Source: Numida meleagris (lineage: Eukaryota; Chordata; Aves; Galliformes; Numididae). Taken from it: a stretch of DNA of 64,000 nt. The translations under genes and the position numbers were made by a program. Shown here one piece after another: positions 12,501-23,000 of this stretch. The notes under the pieces were generated by a model. It had not been told where the DNA came from. It did no database searches and saw only the letters and a list, made by a program, of their open reading frames with translations. Every line of letters starts with the position of its first letter. Position 1 is the first letter of the stretch. The stretch lies in NCBI RefSeq assembly GCF_002078875.1, contig NC_034420.1:2422519-2486518 (forward strand), given 5' to 3'.

Positions 12501-13507
12501 TCTCTCAAATTTTTTTTTTTTTTTTTATCAAAGGGGAGCAAATGCTTATATTTTCAAATATTTTCTTGCGGTGCATGGCCAACCAGCAGTGAGAAATCCC
12601 AAAGCAGACGTTAACCTCGTCATCTGTTTCAGTATATTTTAGCCAAAAGAATAAAAGATTGGAGGCTGATTTGGGATGCTCTGGCAAACCATTCTGACTG
12701 TAGTCCAGTGCTGCTAGTGCCAGGAGAGTTGTTATACTTACTTCTGCACCAGTAACTTATAACATCTCAATAACATCAGGGTCTGAAGGGCTTTTAATAA
12801 ATCAGTTCAGGAGTGCTGTAGTAAAATGATGGTATTCAGAATTAGCAAATCCATCCAGTCCAGTAAGCCCATCTAAAGGGTTAGATGGTAAAGTCTCCAT
12901 CTGACCCTGACCAGCAGGCTGTGACCGTGGGGAATTCTTACAAATATTCCCCAAATATCAGGCTTCTTGCATGCCTCTTAGATACAGAGTTGAGTGTGCT
13001 TTTCTGAACTGCTGCTACATGTTAAGTATGCAACATTTGCTTCGGTGTAACGCCACAGATCTTTTTCTTAGTGTCTCAGCACTTAGCTAAAGCTTAACAA
13101 AGATTTGCGGGCAGAGATTTTTTTCCCCATTTCAGAAAGGAGTCCAGTTTGGAACTGAGTGGGAACTCTTCATTAATCAAAATATTTCATTTTAATGCTG
13201 TCAAATGAATGCTTTTATGTACTGAGATGACATTTAGATAATTTAATTTATAATCTTTAGTAGTGAAAAACACCATCCTGAAAAAAAAAATGTATAGTTC
13301 ACTGCAAAAAAGAAACAACAAAACTCAGTACTAACTCTGATGAGAAAATGGGAGAAAATATGCTGGGGAGGGGAAACGGTTTGAAACAATTTCTTTGGTG
13401 AACTGAGAAATAGGTTACTCCCAGCTCCCCTGTTAACTAGCTGAGAGAATATCTGTAGGCTGTTTTTCAAGCCTTCCCTCATGGCTTTATGTTTAAATGC
13501 TCTTTCC

Positions 13508-13510
<3 letters not shown>
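9563..13510. other. Unique non-coding sequence
   Basis: About 3.9 kb without a supported gene or transposon. A 17-base T-run lies at 12510-12526. Open frames near 11.8-12.4 kb on both strands (up to 155 codons) overlap each other and carry no known motif. I treat them as chance frames in a GC-richer pocket. Confidence 0.65.

Positions 13511-13547
<37 letters not shown>
13511..13547. repeat. Poly-T tract of 37 bases (poly-A on the minus strand)
   Basis: This is an uninterrupted run of 37 T on the plus strand. Long A/T homopolymers are uncommon in birds because they lack active L1-type poly-A retroposition, and CR1 ends in octamers instead. The run lies 66 bases downstream of the stop of the long minus-strand open frame at 13614-14510, so on that strand it would sit where a poly-A tail sits. 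It may simply be a mononucleotide microsatellite, and its length may be polymorphic or subject to sequencing error. Confidence 0.9.
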
Positions 13548-13548
<1 letters not shown>

Positions 13549-13613
13549 TCCAAGCCATCATATTTTCCAAGTCCCTTTGAATTCAGACACATCTGGACTT
13601 AGGCAGGCCTCCT

Positions 13614-14510
13614 TCATTTATTTTCACTCTGCACTTGCTGAGCCATGCCAGCACTTCGTGTGAGCGCGTGCATGATTTGCAGGATCTGAGTCTGCAAGTG
13701 CCGAGCACCTCCGCATCCGCCCAGCATCCGTGCCTCCCCGCAGTGCTGGGGGATCTGCGCCTCATCCTGCAGTGCTGCGTTTCCACGGAAAATTTCCACC
13801 CTAAAACCAGAAATAGAGGCAGGCAGGCAGAGAGGGGAACACAGCGCCGAGTGCCAGACCCCCTGGTTGGGCAGCCTCTTCCTCGGGGTCAAGTTACTCC
13901 AAGTGCTTCGTGTGAAGTGAATCCCAGTGCAGCTGTCTCGTTTTAGGCACGTGGTTAGGTAGTTTGGTGAATCAAGGCTATGGGTTTCTCGGGACGACGA
14001 CTGCTCTCCCCACTCTAGGGGAGCCCAGGGGTCTGACACAGTGGGAAAGTGGTTTCTGTTTGGGCTTCGAAGGCTGATCATGATCCCAATGACAAGAAGC
14101 AAGCTGCAAGCAGCAGAAGTTGGTCCACTGTCCCCAGAGGTACGTACAGGGACGTACGAAGGTCCATAAGCAATGTCCCAAATGACAAAGCCTGGAGGAG
14201 GTCTCAGGAGTCTCAGCCATCCGCTGCCTGCCCCTGCCCTGGCCAGAGGAACCTGTGCCTGTCTGGCACCTCTCTGATAGCCCATGGTGGCTTCGCCCAA
14301 TGCTCCAGAGAGCTCGGCTCTTCCAGAGCTGCAAACATAAAACCAGCTAATAAATAAAGTGTTTGCTATTTCTTTGGCAAAAAGAAGAAAAGCTACAAAG
14401 GAAACACCTACAATAGCATTTTTTTTTACATGTGGCTGGATGGGAACTGAAGGTCTATCGCAAAGACGCTTCTTTGGCTTTGATTTGACGCTAGATTTCA
14501 GTTGGTCCAA
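13614..14510 (-). other. Long uninterrupted open frame, coding status doubtful
   Basis: At 298 codons this is the longest open frame in the window. The listed first codon is TTG; the first ATG is at about residue 76 (14285-14283), leaving 223 codons. The N-terminal part is basic (KSKPKKR near residue 10) and is followed by a hydrophobic stretch (about residues 31-58, AIVGVSFVAFLLF). A second hydrophobic patch (LLLVIGIMI) comes later. I recognise no family. An AATAAA hexamer on the minus strand at 13622-13617 overlaps the stop region, about 70 bases before the poly-A-like tract, which is further than normal. The region is fairly GC-rich, which lowers stop frequency. It could be a chance frame, part of a long non-coding RNA, or a decayed retrocopy. 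Confidence 0.15.
13640..13900. promoter_or_regulatory. CpG-rich patch
   Basis: At least 11 CpG dinucleotides fall in the first 150 bases of this patch ('gagcgcgtgc', 'cctccgcatccgccc', 'gatctgcgcctc'), while the flanking DNA is CpG-poor. It overlaps the 3' part of the minus-strand open frame and helps explain why that frame lacks stop codons. No transcription unit is identified. Confidence 0.25.
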
Positions 14511-16578
14511 TGGAATTTCAATGCTATGGCCAAATATAACATCAAATAATGAAAAACTTCAATGGTAAACATTAACACAAACAGGCATCGAGTATATTAA
14601 ACATCTTTTAGAATGCAACAGGCCAAATCTGCAAATTGGGAACAGGTCCCTGAGCTGGCACACTATAAAAGCAGGCTTCAGTTTGCCATCTCCAGGACCT
14701 GTGGATGGAGTACAGTGTATATCTGGGTTAGACTCCATTACGTGTTTAGATTAAACTCTGTGTAGCATTGATTCAGCTATTTATTTTGGCTATGAGGAGC
14801 TGGTTTTCAACTATGGGTGCCTTAATGGGATGTCCATAGCCCAGATCTGCATTAAGGGGTCCAAGTGCTTGTTTTGTAAGTCTGGCTACCGAGCTCAGTG
14901 GCTCAACCCAAGCCTAGAAAAGCCAATAACAAAAAAGGGGCCAATTTTTTAAAAAGCAGAGACCTGCAGTTTGTGCTTTGCCACCTGAAGGAGTCTTTGA
15001 GTCTTTCAGAAGTGCAAGTGCCAAGCAGCTTCCAGGGGAAGCAGCATGGTGCGGGTGTGAGGGGCTGACAGCCCTTTTCTCCCTGTGCTGCCTGCAAGAC
15101 TCCCACTGCCCTGGCTGCGGTCATTGAACTGGTCAAGATCTCAAGGTCTGTCCTGCTGAGATGAGTTAGTTCCTTTCTCTTTGATTGCTGAAGGTTGGAG
15201 TGGTGGCTGACACAGGTGAAGGTCACAGTGCTTAGTGCTGAAGAGGATCAGACTGTTTTGGAGGACACTGTGTGGGGGCCTGGCTTGGAGTCTGATGTTG
15301 GAGAAGTACAGTGGATTGAGGAATGGTGCTTCTGCTCTTCCCAGACACACCTATAGGTAAGTAATAAATGATACAACAAAAATAAGTAGGCTCATTAATA
15401 AGTTTCTGCCATTAAAATAATTTCTTAGCTGCAGACCCTATTCACACAAGAACCCTCCATAGCATGCAAAGGCACATATGTGTTGCCTGAGCTCTGTGTC
15501 CTTCTGTAGGCAGCTGGGCTGTAGCCCAGTGCCAGCTTCCAGCAGGGTTGTTTTCCCTACTTTGATTTATAATTACTGATCACTTGGAAGGATGGAGAGG
15601 AAAGGCCTGAGTTTTTTTGTTCCTCGTTTAATAATTTAATTTGTATTCTGATCTTCAAATCCCCATAGCACCATGTGAAGTAGAGAAACTCTGCAGGGGA
15701 GGGGGGGAGGAGGAATAAAGGAGGGAGCCAGGGCTTTCTATTTCCATATGGTGAGCCTCTCCTCCTTGCGATCACAGCTTGTCATCTGTCTTCTTTTAAA
15801 CTTCAGATCCCATGTAAAAATCTTCCCAGCAAAGAATGGGCAATAAATGTGACACAAAGGCAATCCATGTGAAGAGATTACATGGGGTACCCATGGAGCA
15901 TGGTTTTGTTAGAGGTTTTCTTTACATACAGGCATGGACATGAGAATAAACAGCCCCAGGAATGGTGTATTTCCATAGAGGGGCACAGTGGCATGGGTGT
16001 TACTGATAGTCTGGGGAGATAAGCCTGAATATTTCTCTGCATATACTTGGCAGATGGAATGATAGGTGCCTTTCTTGTCGGATTGAAAGGTCAGATTTAG
16101 TGATCACATGATATATGTGCTCTTAATTAAAGCTGATGGCCAGCATGGCTCAGTGCAGGCCATGGACCTGCCTCCTTGCAAGCTGGGAGTGCTCGGTGGC
16201 AGTGTCCCATCAGCAGAAGCAGAGGAATTGTTCTGGCACTGGCATGGGACTTTCTGCAAATACACGTTGTAGCCCCCTGACTTTCAGGTTTGCACAAGAA
16301 GAGCCACCTTGCACCTGCTTTTGTGCAGCCCAAATGCTGCTCACGACCAACACTTTTCAGCATCAATTTTATCAAGTTGATTCAAGTGAACTTTGCTTTA
16401 AAGAAAGATGGTGGTTTACAGCCTTAGTGTGATGCCAGCACCTCTGCAACTCATACTTTGTGTGCCCTCGAGCTCTGCAGTGCAGTGCAATGCAGGTGGC
16501 AGGGGGTGGGGACAGCCCTTGCTGCATCCCTTGTGTTGTGTTGCTCGCACAGTGCCCTCCTGGTGCTTAGCAGGTGCT
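14511..16578. other. Unique non-coding sequence
   Basis: No gene or transposon is recognised. It holds one good TATA-box match (listed separately) and a G-rich stretch near 15696-15712. The G runs there are not spaced as a canonical G-quadruplex. Confidence 0.6.
14664..14671 (+). promoter_or_regulatory. TATA-box match, unassigned
   Basis: TATAAAAG is a perfect match to the strong TATA-box consensus, set in a GC-richer context ('ggcacac' before, 'gcaggc' after) as in real core promoters. Transcription would start near 14695 on the plus strand. There is no supported gene downstream, and a match of this length is expected by chance in 64 kb, so confidence is low. Confidence 0.12.
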
Positions 16579-16858
16579 CCCCCTTCCCTTCCCTTCCCTT
16601 CCCTTCCCTTCCCTTCCCTTCCCNNNNNNNNNNNNNNNNNNNNNNNNNNNNNNNNNNNNNNNNNNNNNNNNNNNNNNNNNNNNNNNNNNNNNNNNNNNNN
16701 NNNNNNNNNNNNNNNNNNNNNNNNNNNNNNNNNNNNNNNNNNNCTTCCCTTCCCTTCCCTTCCCTTCCCTTCCCTTCCCTTCCCTTCCCTTTCCTCCCCT
16801 TCCTGCCTCTTCTCCTTTCCCTTCCCTTTCTCTTCCCCTTTCCCTTCCCCTTCCCCAC
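16579..16858. repeat. (CCCTT)n pyrimidine tandem repeat, interrupted by a gap
   Basis: A perfect CCCTT/CTTCC pentanucleotide array flanks an assembly gap on both sides (16579-16623 and 16744-16792). It then decays into a mixed C/T tract up to about 16853. The plus strand is pure pyrimidine and the minus strand pure purine. Such mirror-repeat tracts can form triplex (H-DNA) structures and commonly block polymerases, which fits the gap falling exactly inside the array. The true length is unknown. Confidence 0.95.
16624..16743. other. Assembly gap of 120 N
   Basis: There are 120 consecutive N. The gap lies wholly inside the pentanucleotide array, so the missing bases are probably more of the same repeat. 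The number of N need not equal the real size. Confidence 0.99.
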
Positions 16859-16864
16859 ATACAG

Positions 16865-17023
16865 TCAGGTCCCCTCTCACAATACCTGCTGCCTGCAGAC
16901 CCAGAGTTTCGCCCTGTTAGCAAGGCCATGAGGCTGCAGGAACCGCTGCAGGAAGCCCAGCGGCCGGAGCAGCCACCACAGGCTGTGCCAGAGTTTCCCG
17001 ATGTTGCCGCTCTGTTCCGATGA
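16865..17023 (+). other. Terminal-exon-like open segment after a pyrimidine tract
   Basis: The repeat ends in 'cttccccacatacag', which has the form of a strong 3' splice site. The sequence after it stays open for 52 codons and ends at TGA (17021-17023). The predicted peptide is rich in Pro, Glu and Gln (for example QEPLQEAQRPEQPPQ) and matches no family that I know. An AATAAA lies about 310 bases downstream, near 17335. The acceptor quality is a by-product of the C/T repeat, so this may be a coincidence. Confidence 0.12.
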
Positions 17024-20000
17024 AACACTATACGTGAAGATATAGGCAAAGCATTATGCTCGCAGCCTTTGCCAACAAGTTATGTTTTAATGTAATTTAA
17101 CTGTAATCTCAGAGTGTTTTTGTTAGCTATAATTAGTAAAATATGTCTGTTTTCTGTGTTCCTTGAAGACGTCTGAACTCCTGCCAGTTCCCTATAGTTT
17201 TCCTGACGTGCAGTGTAACAAGCAGACCACCAAAATGTATTTACCAATAACTGTTTATTTACATTCCATGAAATCTAATAACATTTGCTGCCTTCATTCG
17301 GGATAAATGCTGGCCAAAGTGTAAAGCATAAAAAAATAAACATTGACTTAATTTCTAACCCAGTCCACAGAATATTTTTGCTCAATTTGCCCTGCCTGTT
17401 AGCATTTTGGCATTCTGCTGTTTGGAAGTTGAAAAAAAAAAGGAAAAAAAAGTTGAAAACGTTCTGTAATGTATCTTCCTGTTCAGTCCAAAACCTTGCA
17501 GGGATTTCCTGGACATTTTATTTCTCATTTCTGAAGTCTGCACGAGGTTGGTATTTCATTTCTTTGTTTTCAGCTCTCACAAGCATTTGAAACCATACTG
17601 CAGAGAAAATGTCCAGGGCACCAGGCGGTACGGGCGGCTGGTGCTGTACTGGTGCCAGTGTAAAGTGCTTCTCACAGTCCAAGAGCCATTGGCTTTGCTG
17701 GTGTAAAAATAATCAGAATTAGGTCTGTATGTTGTTACTAACCAACTCTGCTCTTGTTCAAGAGAAGTGTAACCGAGGACAGAATTGTCACCTCAGATCT
17801 TCAGCAGGTTCCTCTCCTCCTGGGTCTGCTTTCGTTTAGAGCAGCACAGGCTTTCTCCAAGCCCAGCAAGCTGAGATGGCGCAGGGAGGAGAGGTCCCAC
17901 ACAGCTGTGGGCGGGATCCACAGCTGGCAAAATCTCATGCAACCCTGTTAATGTCAGCGCTGCATGGTCCTCGCCCCACCAGGGAGGGCCTGCTGTTTGT
18001 GCTCAGCTCTGCAACACCAACGTGCTCAGCCAGACAGCTTAGCAAGCGCTCATCTCAGAGGGCACCACGAGGCCATCGCAAGGTGGGTTTTGGAGGCAGC
18101 CACAGTTCACCTGTGCTGATCTGAGTGCTGTGCAGCAGAGAGGATGGAGGGGCTGAATGTGACCGTGTCCCCTCCTGTGGCAGGGAAAGCCGGCAAGGTT
18201 GCCGTGTGCTTGAAGAACTCATACATTTGGCAGCGGTTCCTTCTGCTCCACGGCCGTGCCAGTGCCCAGAGCCTGCTATGCCACGCTGCACAACCCTGCT
18301 GCATGCCTGGCTCGGGGCACAGCTGCAGTGCAGGCCAAACCCTAAGGATGAGATGGACTCAGGAAATTGGGTCAGAGAAACGTCAGCCAGGATTTGGGGA
18401 GGCAGTGCTGTGCCACAGCTGTTTGTGGGGCACAGGGAGATGTCACCAGTGCCGTGTGCTTGAAGGGACTGGCTCCTACAGGAGCCCCCAGCACTGCATG
18501 AGGCCGTGGCACTTCGAAGCTTTGGGAAACTTGTTTTTAAATCTGCTCAAGAAGCGATCCCCACCTTGTTTTGTTCCTGGTTTAAGTGGTAATTTAAGGC
18601 AGAGGCCACTTGCATTTTTCTATATACTTTCAGTTAAGGAGCTCCACACACGGTACATTAAGAAGTTAAGCCTGAGAATAACAGAGTTGTTGGGGGATAT
18701 GCTGAGCTACCCCATTCTGTGGTGGAGATCATAGGAGACCTTCTCAGCTACAAGCCTCCAAACCGCTTTGAGCTTCCTGGCTCTGTACTCGCTTAAATTG
18801 AGGGTAAAACTTTCCCTGACTTCAAATGGGAACAAAATTTGAAAGATTTTAAAGAGCTTCTTTGAAAAATCTCAGGCTCAAAGATAATACCCAGCCCAAG
18901 CAAAAGCAGACACTGGTGTGGGATGAGGAGTCCATCCTCTTAACATCTCCCTCTGAATGCAGCAGTGGTAGCATGTTGCTTTCTGATGCTGACATATTGC
19001 CCATCTGCCCAAGCTTCTGACAGAGCTCAAGTGTAGATTCTTTGAGATAATAAAAATAAGGAAAAAAAGAAAACTATAGGTTGCCAGGTTTTGACTTTCT
19101 CCGTTTTTGGGTTCCTGTTGTTTTCCTCATTCAGTTTTCTGATCTGTGAGACTTGCATTGTAGTTGATAGTTACTGAGTAGCGGAAGGGAAAGGGTTCCA
19201 ATGCGCTAAAGCTCTCAGAGGTTTCTGCCTCGCTGATGGGCTGGATGGGCATCATGTGCTGCCATTGTTCTGGTAGAACACTTGGAAATTGAGCTGTAAA
19301 TAGCTCAGTAGATTGTTTACTGCTAAAAGCGTGTTTCCAAAAGCAGAGGAGTATTCCAAAAGGAGTGCATGAAGACACAGTGCAATCTGGGAGCATGGAA
19401 TGCATTTACCATGTGTGCAGGGCCTCGCTGGGTGCCCTGCACATCACTCCCAGCCCAGCCCCAGGCCTCCATCCTCATTTTGCAGGTGGGTTGGTGCTGA
19501 ACCTCCTGGCATGCTGGGCTCAGCCCATCAGGGGACTGGTGCCTGCTGCATGGCCCAGCCACCAGCCAGTCACCAGGACTGGTTCCGTATGCTAAACGCT
19601 GCTGTAAACCAGCCCGGACAAGTTAGAGGCCAAGAATGTTTTCCAGAGATAATTATAAATACTGGAAAGTGAGGAAGAAAAAGAGAGAAAGAGAAAATTG
19701 GGATGTGCTGACAGAAAGAAAAACCAGAACAAAGGGTTTTCACCCCGTGTTTACAAATAGACAGTCTCGCAGTGGTTGCTGGGCTTAGTGAAGGCACAAC
19801 TTTGGAATGGGAAAGGAAATTACCTTAGGACTTTTGGACCACATTAAAATTGTTGGAGACAAAGGCTGAAAATAAACAAACAAACCCAGCAAATAACACA
19901 ATTCCTCGGCAGAAGGAACATTTCCTCCAATGTGGGGAACTATGGATGGGACGGAGTGCAGTCCCCAAGCTGCTAGTCAACAGTTGCTTTGTTACAAGCT

Positions 20001-23000
20001 GTGGTTCCTCCTAATTGAGGCTGGAAATCTTTCAAGTTGCTCTCCATAAAAGCAGTAGAAACCAGCGGTGACAATCTGGGCCTGCTGATGGGGGTGGGAG
20101 TTTCACCATCAGTGTTAAACAGGCTCAAGCTCATGCCCAGGGTTCCACTTTGCTGATTCCAGCAGCGTTTTAGGACCATGGAGCTGGCAGGAGGCTGGGT
20201 GCAGGGTGCAGTTCTTTGTTAATTTGGGGCTTGTTGAAAAAGCACTCATTCCCTGTGAGGTACCTGCTAGAATGGGATGCTGCTGCTCAGTTTTTTGCTA
20301 GCCAACTGCGTGTACATGCAGCCTACACTGCAAGGCATGCCTCAGTGCCATGTATAGAAGGATTTCAGAGCGCAGAAACATTTTAAGACAGCTGTATTTC
20401 GCAGCATTTTAACTGAAACTGCAATATGTCAAAAATAAAGTAGCCGAAGAACATGGAGCAGCTTTAATCTGTAGGAATAGGTTGGAATTCATTGGAATCC
20501 CCTTGTTTCTCTCAGGATCAGGATTCCCTGTGAAGGGGCCGAGGTCCTGGGCCATGGCTGGTGCTGCACCACCGACCCTCAGGCAGGTCTCCTTGTGAAA
20601 CATTCGGCAGAGGAGGTGGAAAAAGTAGGTCAGGCTCTGCTCACAAACGCAGCACTGACATGTCGCCAATTCTAATGAAATTAGGGAATGAATCAGTGTT
20701 AAAACCTGGGCAAAGGAGATCAAAACTTGGTCAAACGCTCATAGGGAAAGAGCCCAGCTGTAACTACTGCCTAGTCGATGTCTGAAAAAAAACAGTAGAA
20801 ATGAAGTAAAATGGACCTGTGTGTTCTTAGAGGGAAAAAAGAGTGCAAGCAAGGGGAAAAAAACAACCACCTTCGTGCAGCATTTGGTGAAGATGCAGTG
20901 CGGGAGCCTTTCCTTTTCAGTGCCCCCACCCCTGTACTGCTCATGTGCTTCTTGCTCCCCCTGTCCAGCAGCCTAGCTATTTTTTTTTTTTTTGGTAGTT
21001 TATTTCACAATCTAAAGCTTATTTTCGCAAAAAAATACCAAAAATAAAAACACCCAAAAAACCATCTGACTCATCCACATAGGACCCAGTCTCATTTGGA
21101 TGTGGAACGGGGTTAGGGAGTCACAGCCGGAGGAGCGTTCCTGGGCTGTCATTTCAACCCTGACCAAAGTAACTTTTTTTTTTTTTTTTTAAAGTACCCC
21201 GACAATTAGTGGTAAAAAGGTCACTAGTAAAAATGAGTTTTGTGGTTTTGCAACTTTGCATTAAAAAAACCACCACGCTTCTGGCACCACGTCTCCCCGT
21301 TGGCAGCCTTTCCGCAGAGCGAATTGAATAAGCATGCCGGCTGAAAAGCCCGTTCAGATCGGTCCCTCTAGGTCAGAGCTGCGTTATGCAGCAGGGTGTT
21401 TGGGAGTTTGGGTTGCACCTGCCTGAATGCAGCTGGTGGGAGAATTAAAGCGAGCTGAGGTTTAATTTTCCCTTAGTCCCAGCCTCTCACTCTCTGTCAG
21501 CCCTGGAATATATCATTAGCAATTAAAATATAATGAAATCAAATTGTGAGATCATTTCGAAGTTAGTGACCCTAACGTTTAACAGGTTGTGAATGTTTTT
21601 ACAAAGGCTGAGGTGGTAGAAATGTTTTATTTTGTGTGTTTTATCCTTCAGAGACCTAGGTAATAAACAATTAAGTTGAACTCAAGCTAACTGTGGATAG
21701 CACAAATTGGCTTTTATTGGGTGTCCAGCACAGCTTTTTTTCTTTGCACCTTTTAAGAACTGGGACCCAGACTTGAAGCATTATCAGAGGTGATGAAAGC
21801 AACTAAAACTGACAGTTTCAATTCATGCTTTGCAATGAGAAATGATATCAGATACAGCCTGGAAAAGACCTGCCCCTGTCTAATGATCCAGCAACTCCCA
21901 AACTGGCATCACTGCAGGCAGGTGCCCTGTTAACGCTTCCCGGCCCTTTTGAAGCTCCATCGAGGTGCATGGAAGCAGCAACAAGCTGTATAAGTGTTGA
22001 ACTTTCAAGCCTAGATTCTTATGGATTCTGTCTTTTGGTCTCTCCACACTTCCCTGTCCATCACACAACCCAGCTGCGTTCCTCTGGGGAAGAACCTCAA
22101 GTGTAACTGCATCTAGGAGGTTTCTCAGTGGGATAATTTACCAAAAAGTGACTGTGCCAATAACCAGCCTGGTTCATCTTTGGACTGGTTCCGGTCTAGA
22201 CGTGAAATTATGTTTTCTAAAATGTTGTTACAGAAATGTAATCCATTTTCTGTTCTTCCCAATGGGTGGGATGACTCTGGTAGCATTTTGGTGGAACTCC
22301 AGGCATGTTTGAAAGCAACAGCAACAGTAATTTCTTCTTCAATGAACTAGAGTTTCATTTCTGCTCTTTCAAAATAAGGTTGTGATGGGATCCAGAGCAA
22401 GAGAATTAAGAAATGTGAGGAAAATCCTAACCACTGCAGGGTCTGCATTTCCAAGGACACAGCTGATCTTTCTCACATGATGGCATGAGCTTAAACTGAG
22501 CTCTGCAGAAAGGTGAGCCTGCAGACTGCTGTGCAAGCCAGGCATGTCCATGATTTAGCAGCGTGTTTAGTCAGACATTTAATTTGGTGATTGTCCCACC
22601 ATGGCCTCTGCAGGGCCTAGGCATGCTCCAGTGGGACAAGCATTGATGTGTGAAAAAGGAGAAAATATGATTGGTCATATCTTCCCCAGGGACCAACAGC
22701 AGCCTCCCATCATCCTGCAGATACACTAGCAGCTTGGGAAAAGGGAAATTGTTAAATCAGTGCCACTTGGTGCCCCAGAAGCGTAACCAGAGCAGTGCCG
22801 GTGCCAGGCCGCGGGGCTAGGCCGCATGCTGCGGGGCAAGTCGGGGCTCTGCTCACGGCCCCACTCGCCTTCAGGATGCACGCCGATCTGCTTTCATCTC
22901 TTGGATTCAAATCCACCATAATAAATAAAATTCTTCCTGTCTGAAAGATACATTAATTTTGGTGGTCTCAAAAGTAATGAAAATAAATACTGGGCTTGGC

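Noticed and set aside
15696..15730. G-rich string considered as a G-quadruplex
   Set aside because: The fourth G run is about 15 bases away from the first three, beyond the usual loop limit.
16408..17049. Several frames spanning the N block with repeating Pro-Phe-Ser-Leu or Gly-Lys-Glu units
   Set aside because: They are translations of the (CCCTT)n repeat and of unknown bases, not proteins.
18201..18465. The string GCCGTGTGCTTGAAG found twice, 250 bases apart
   Set aside because: One 15-16-base match is near what chance gives in 64 kb, and the flanks share no further similarity.
21174..21190. 17-base T-run (a similar run is at 12510-12526)
   Set aside because: A simple mononucleotide repeat with no adjoining retrocopy or poly-A signal.
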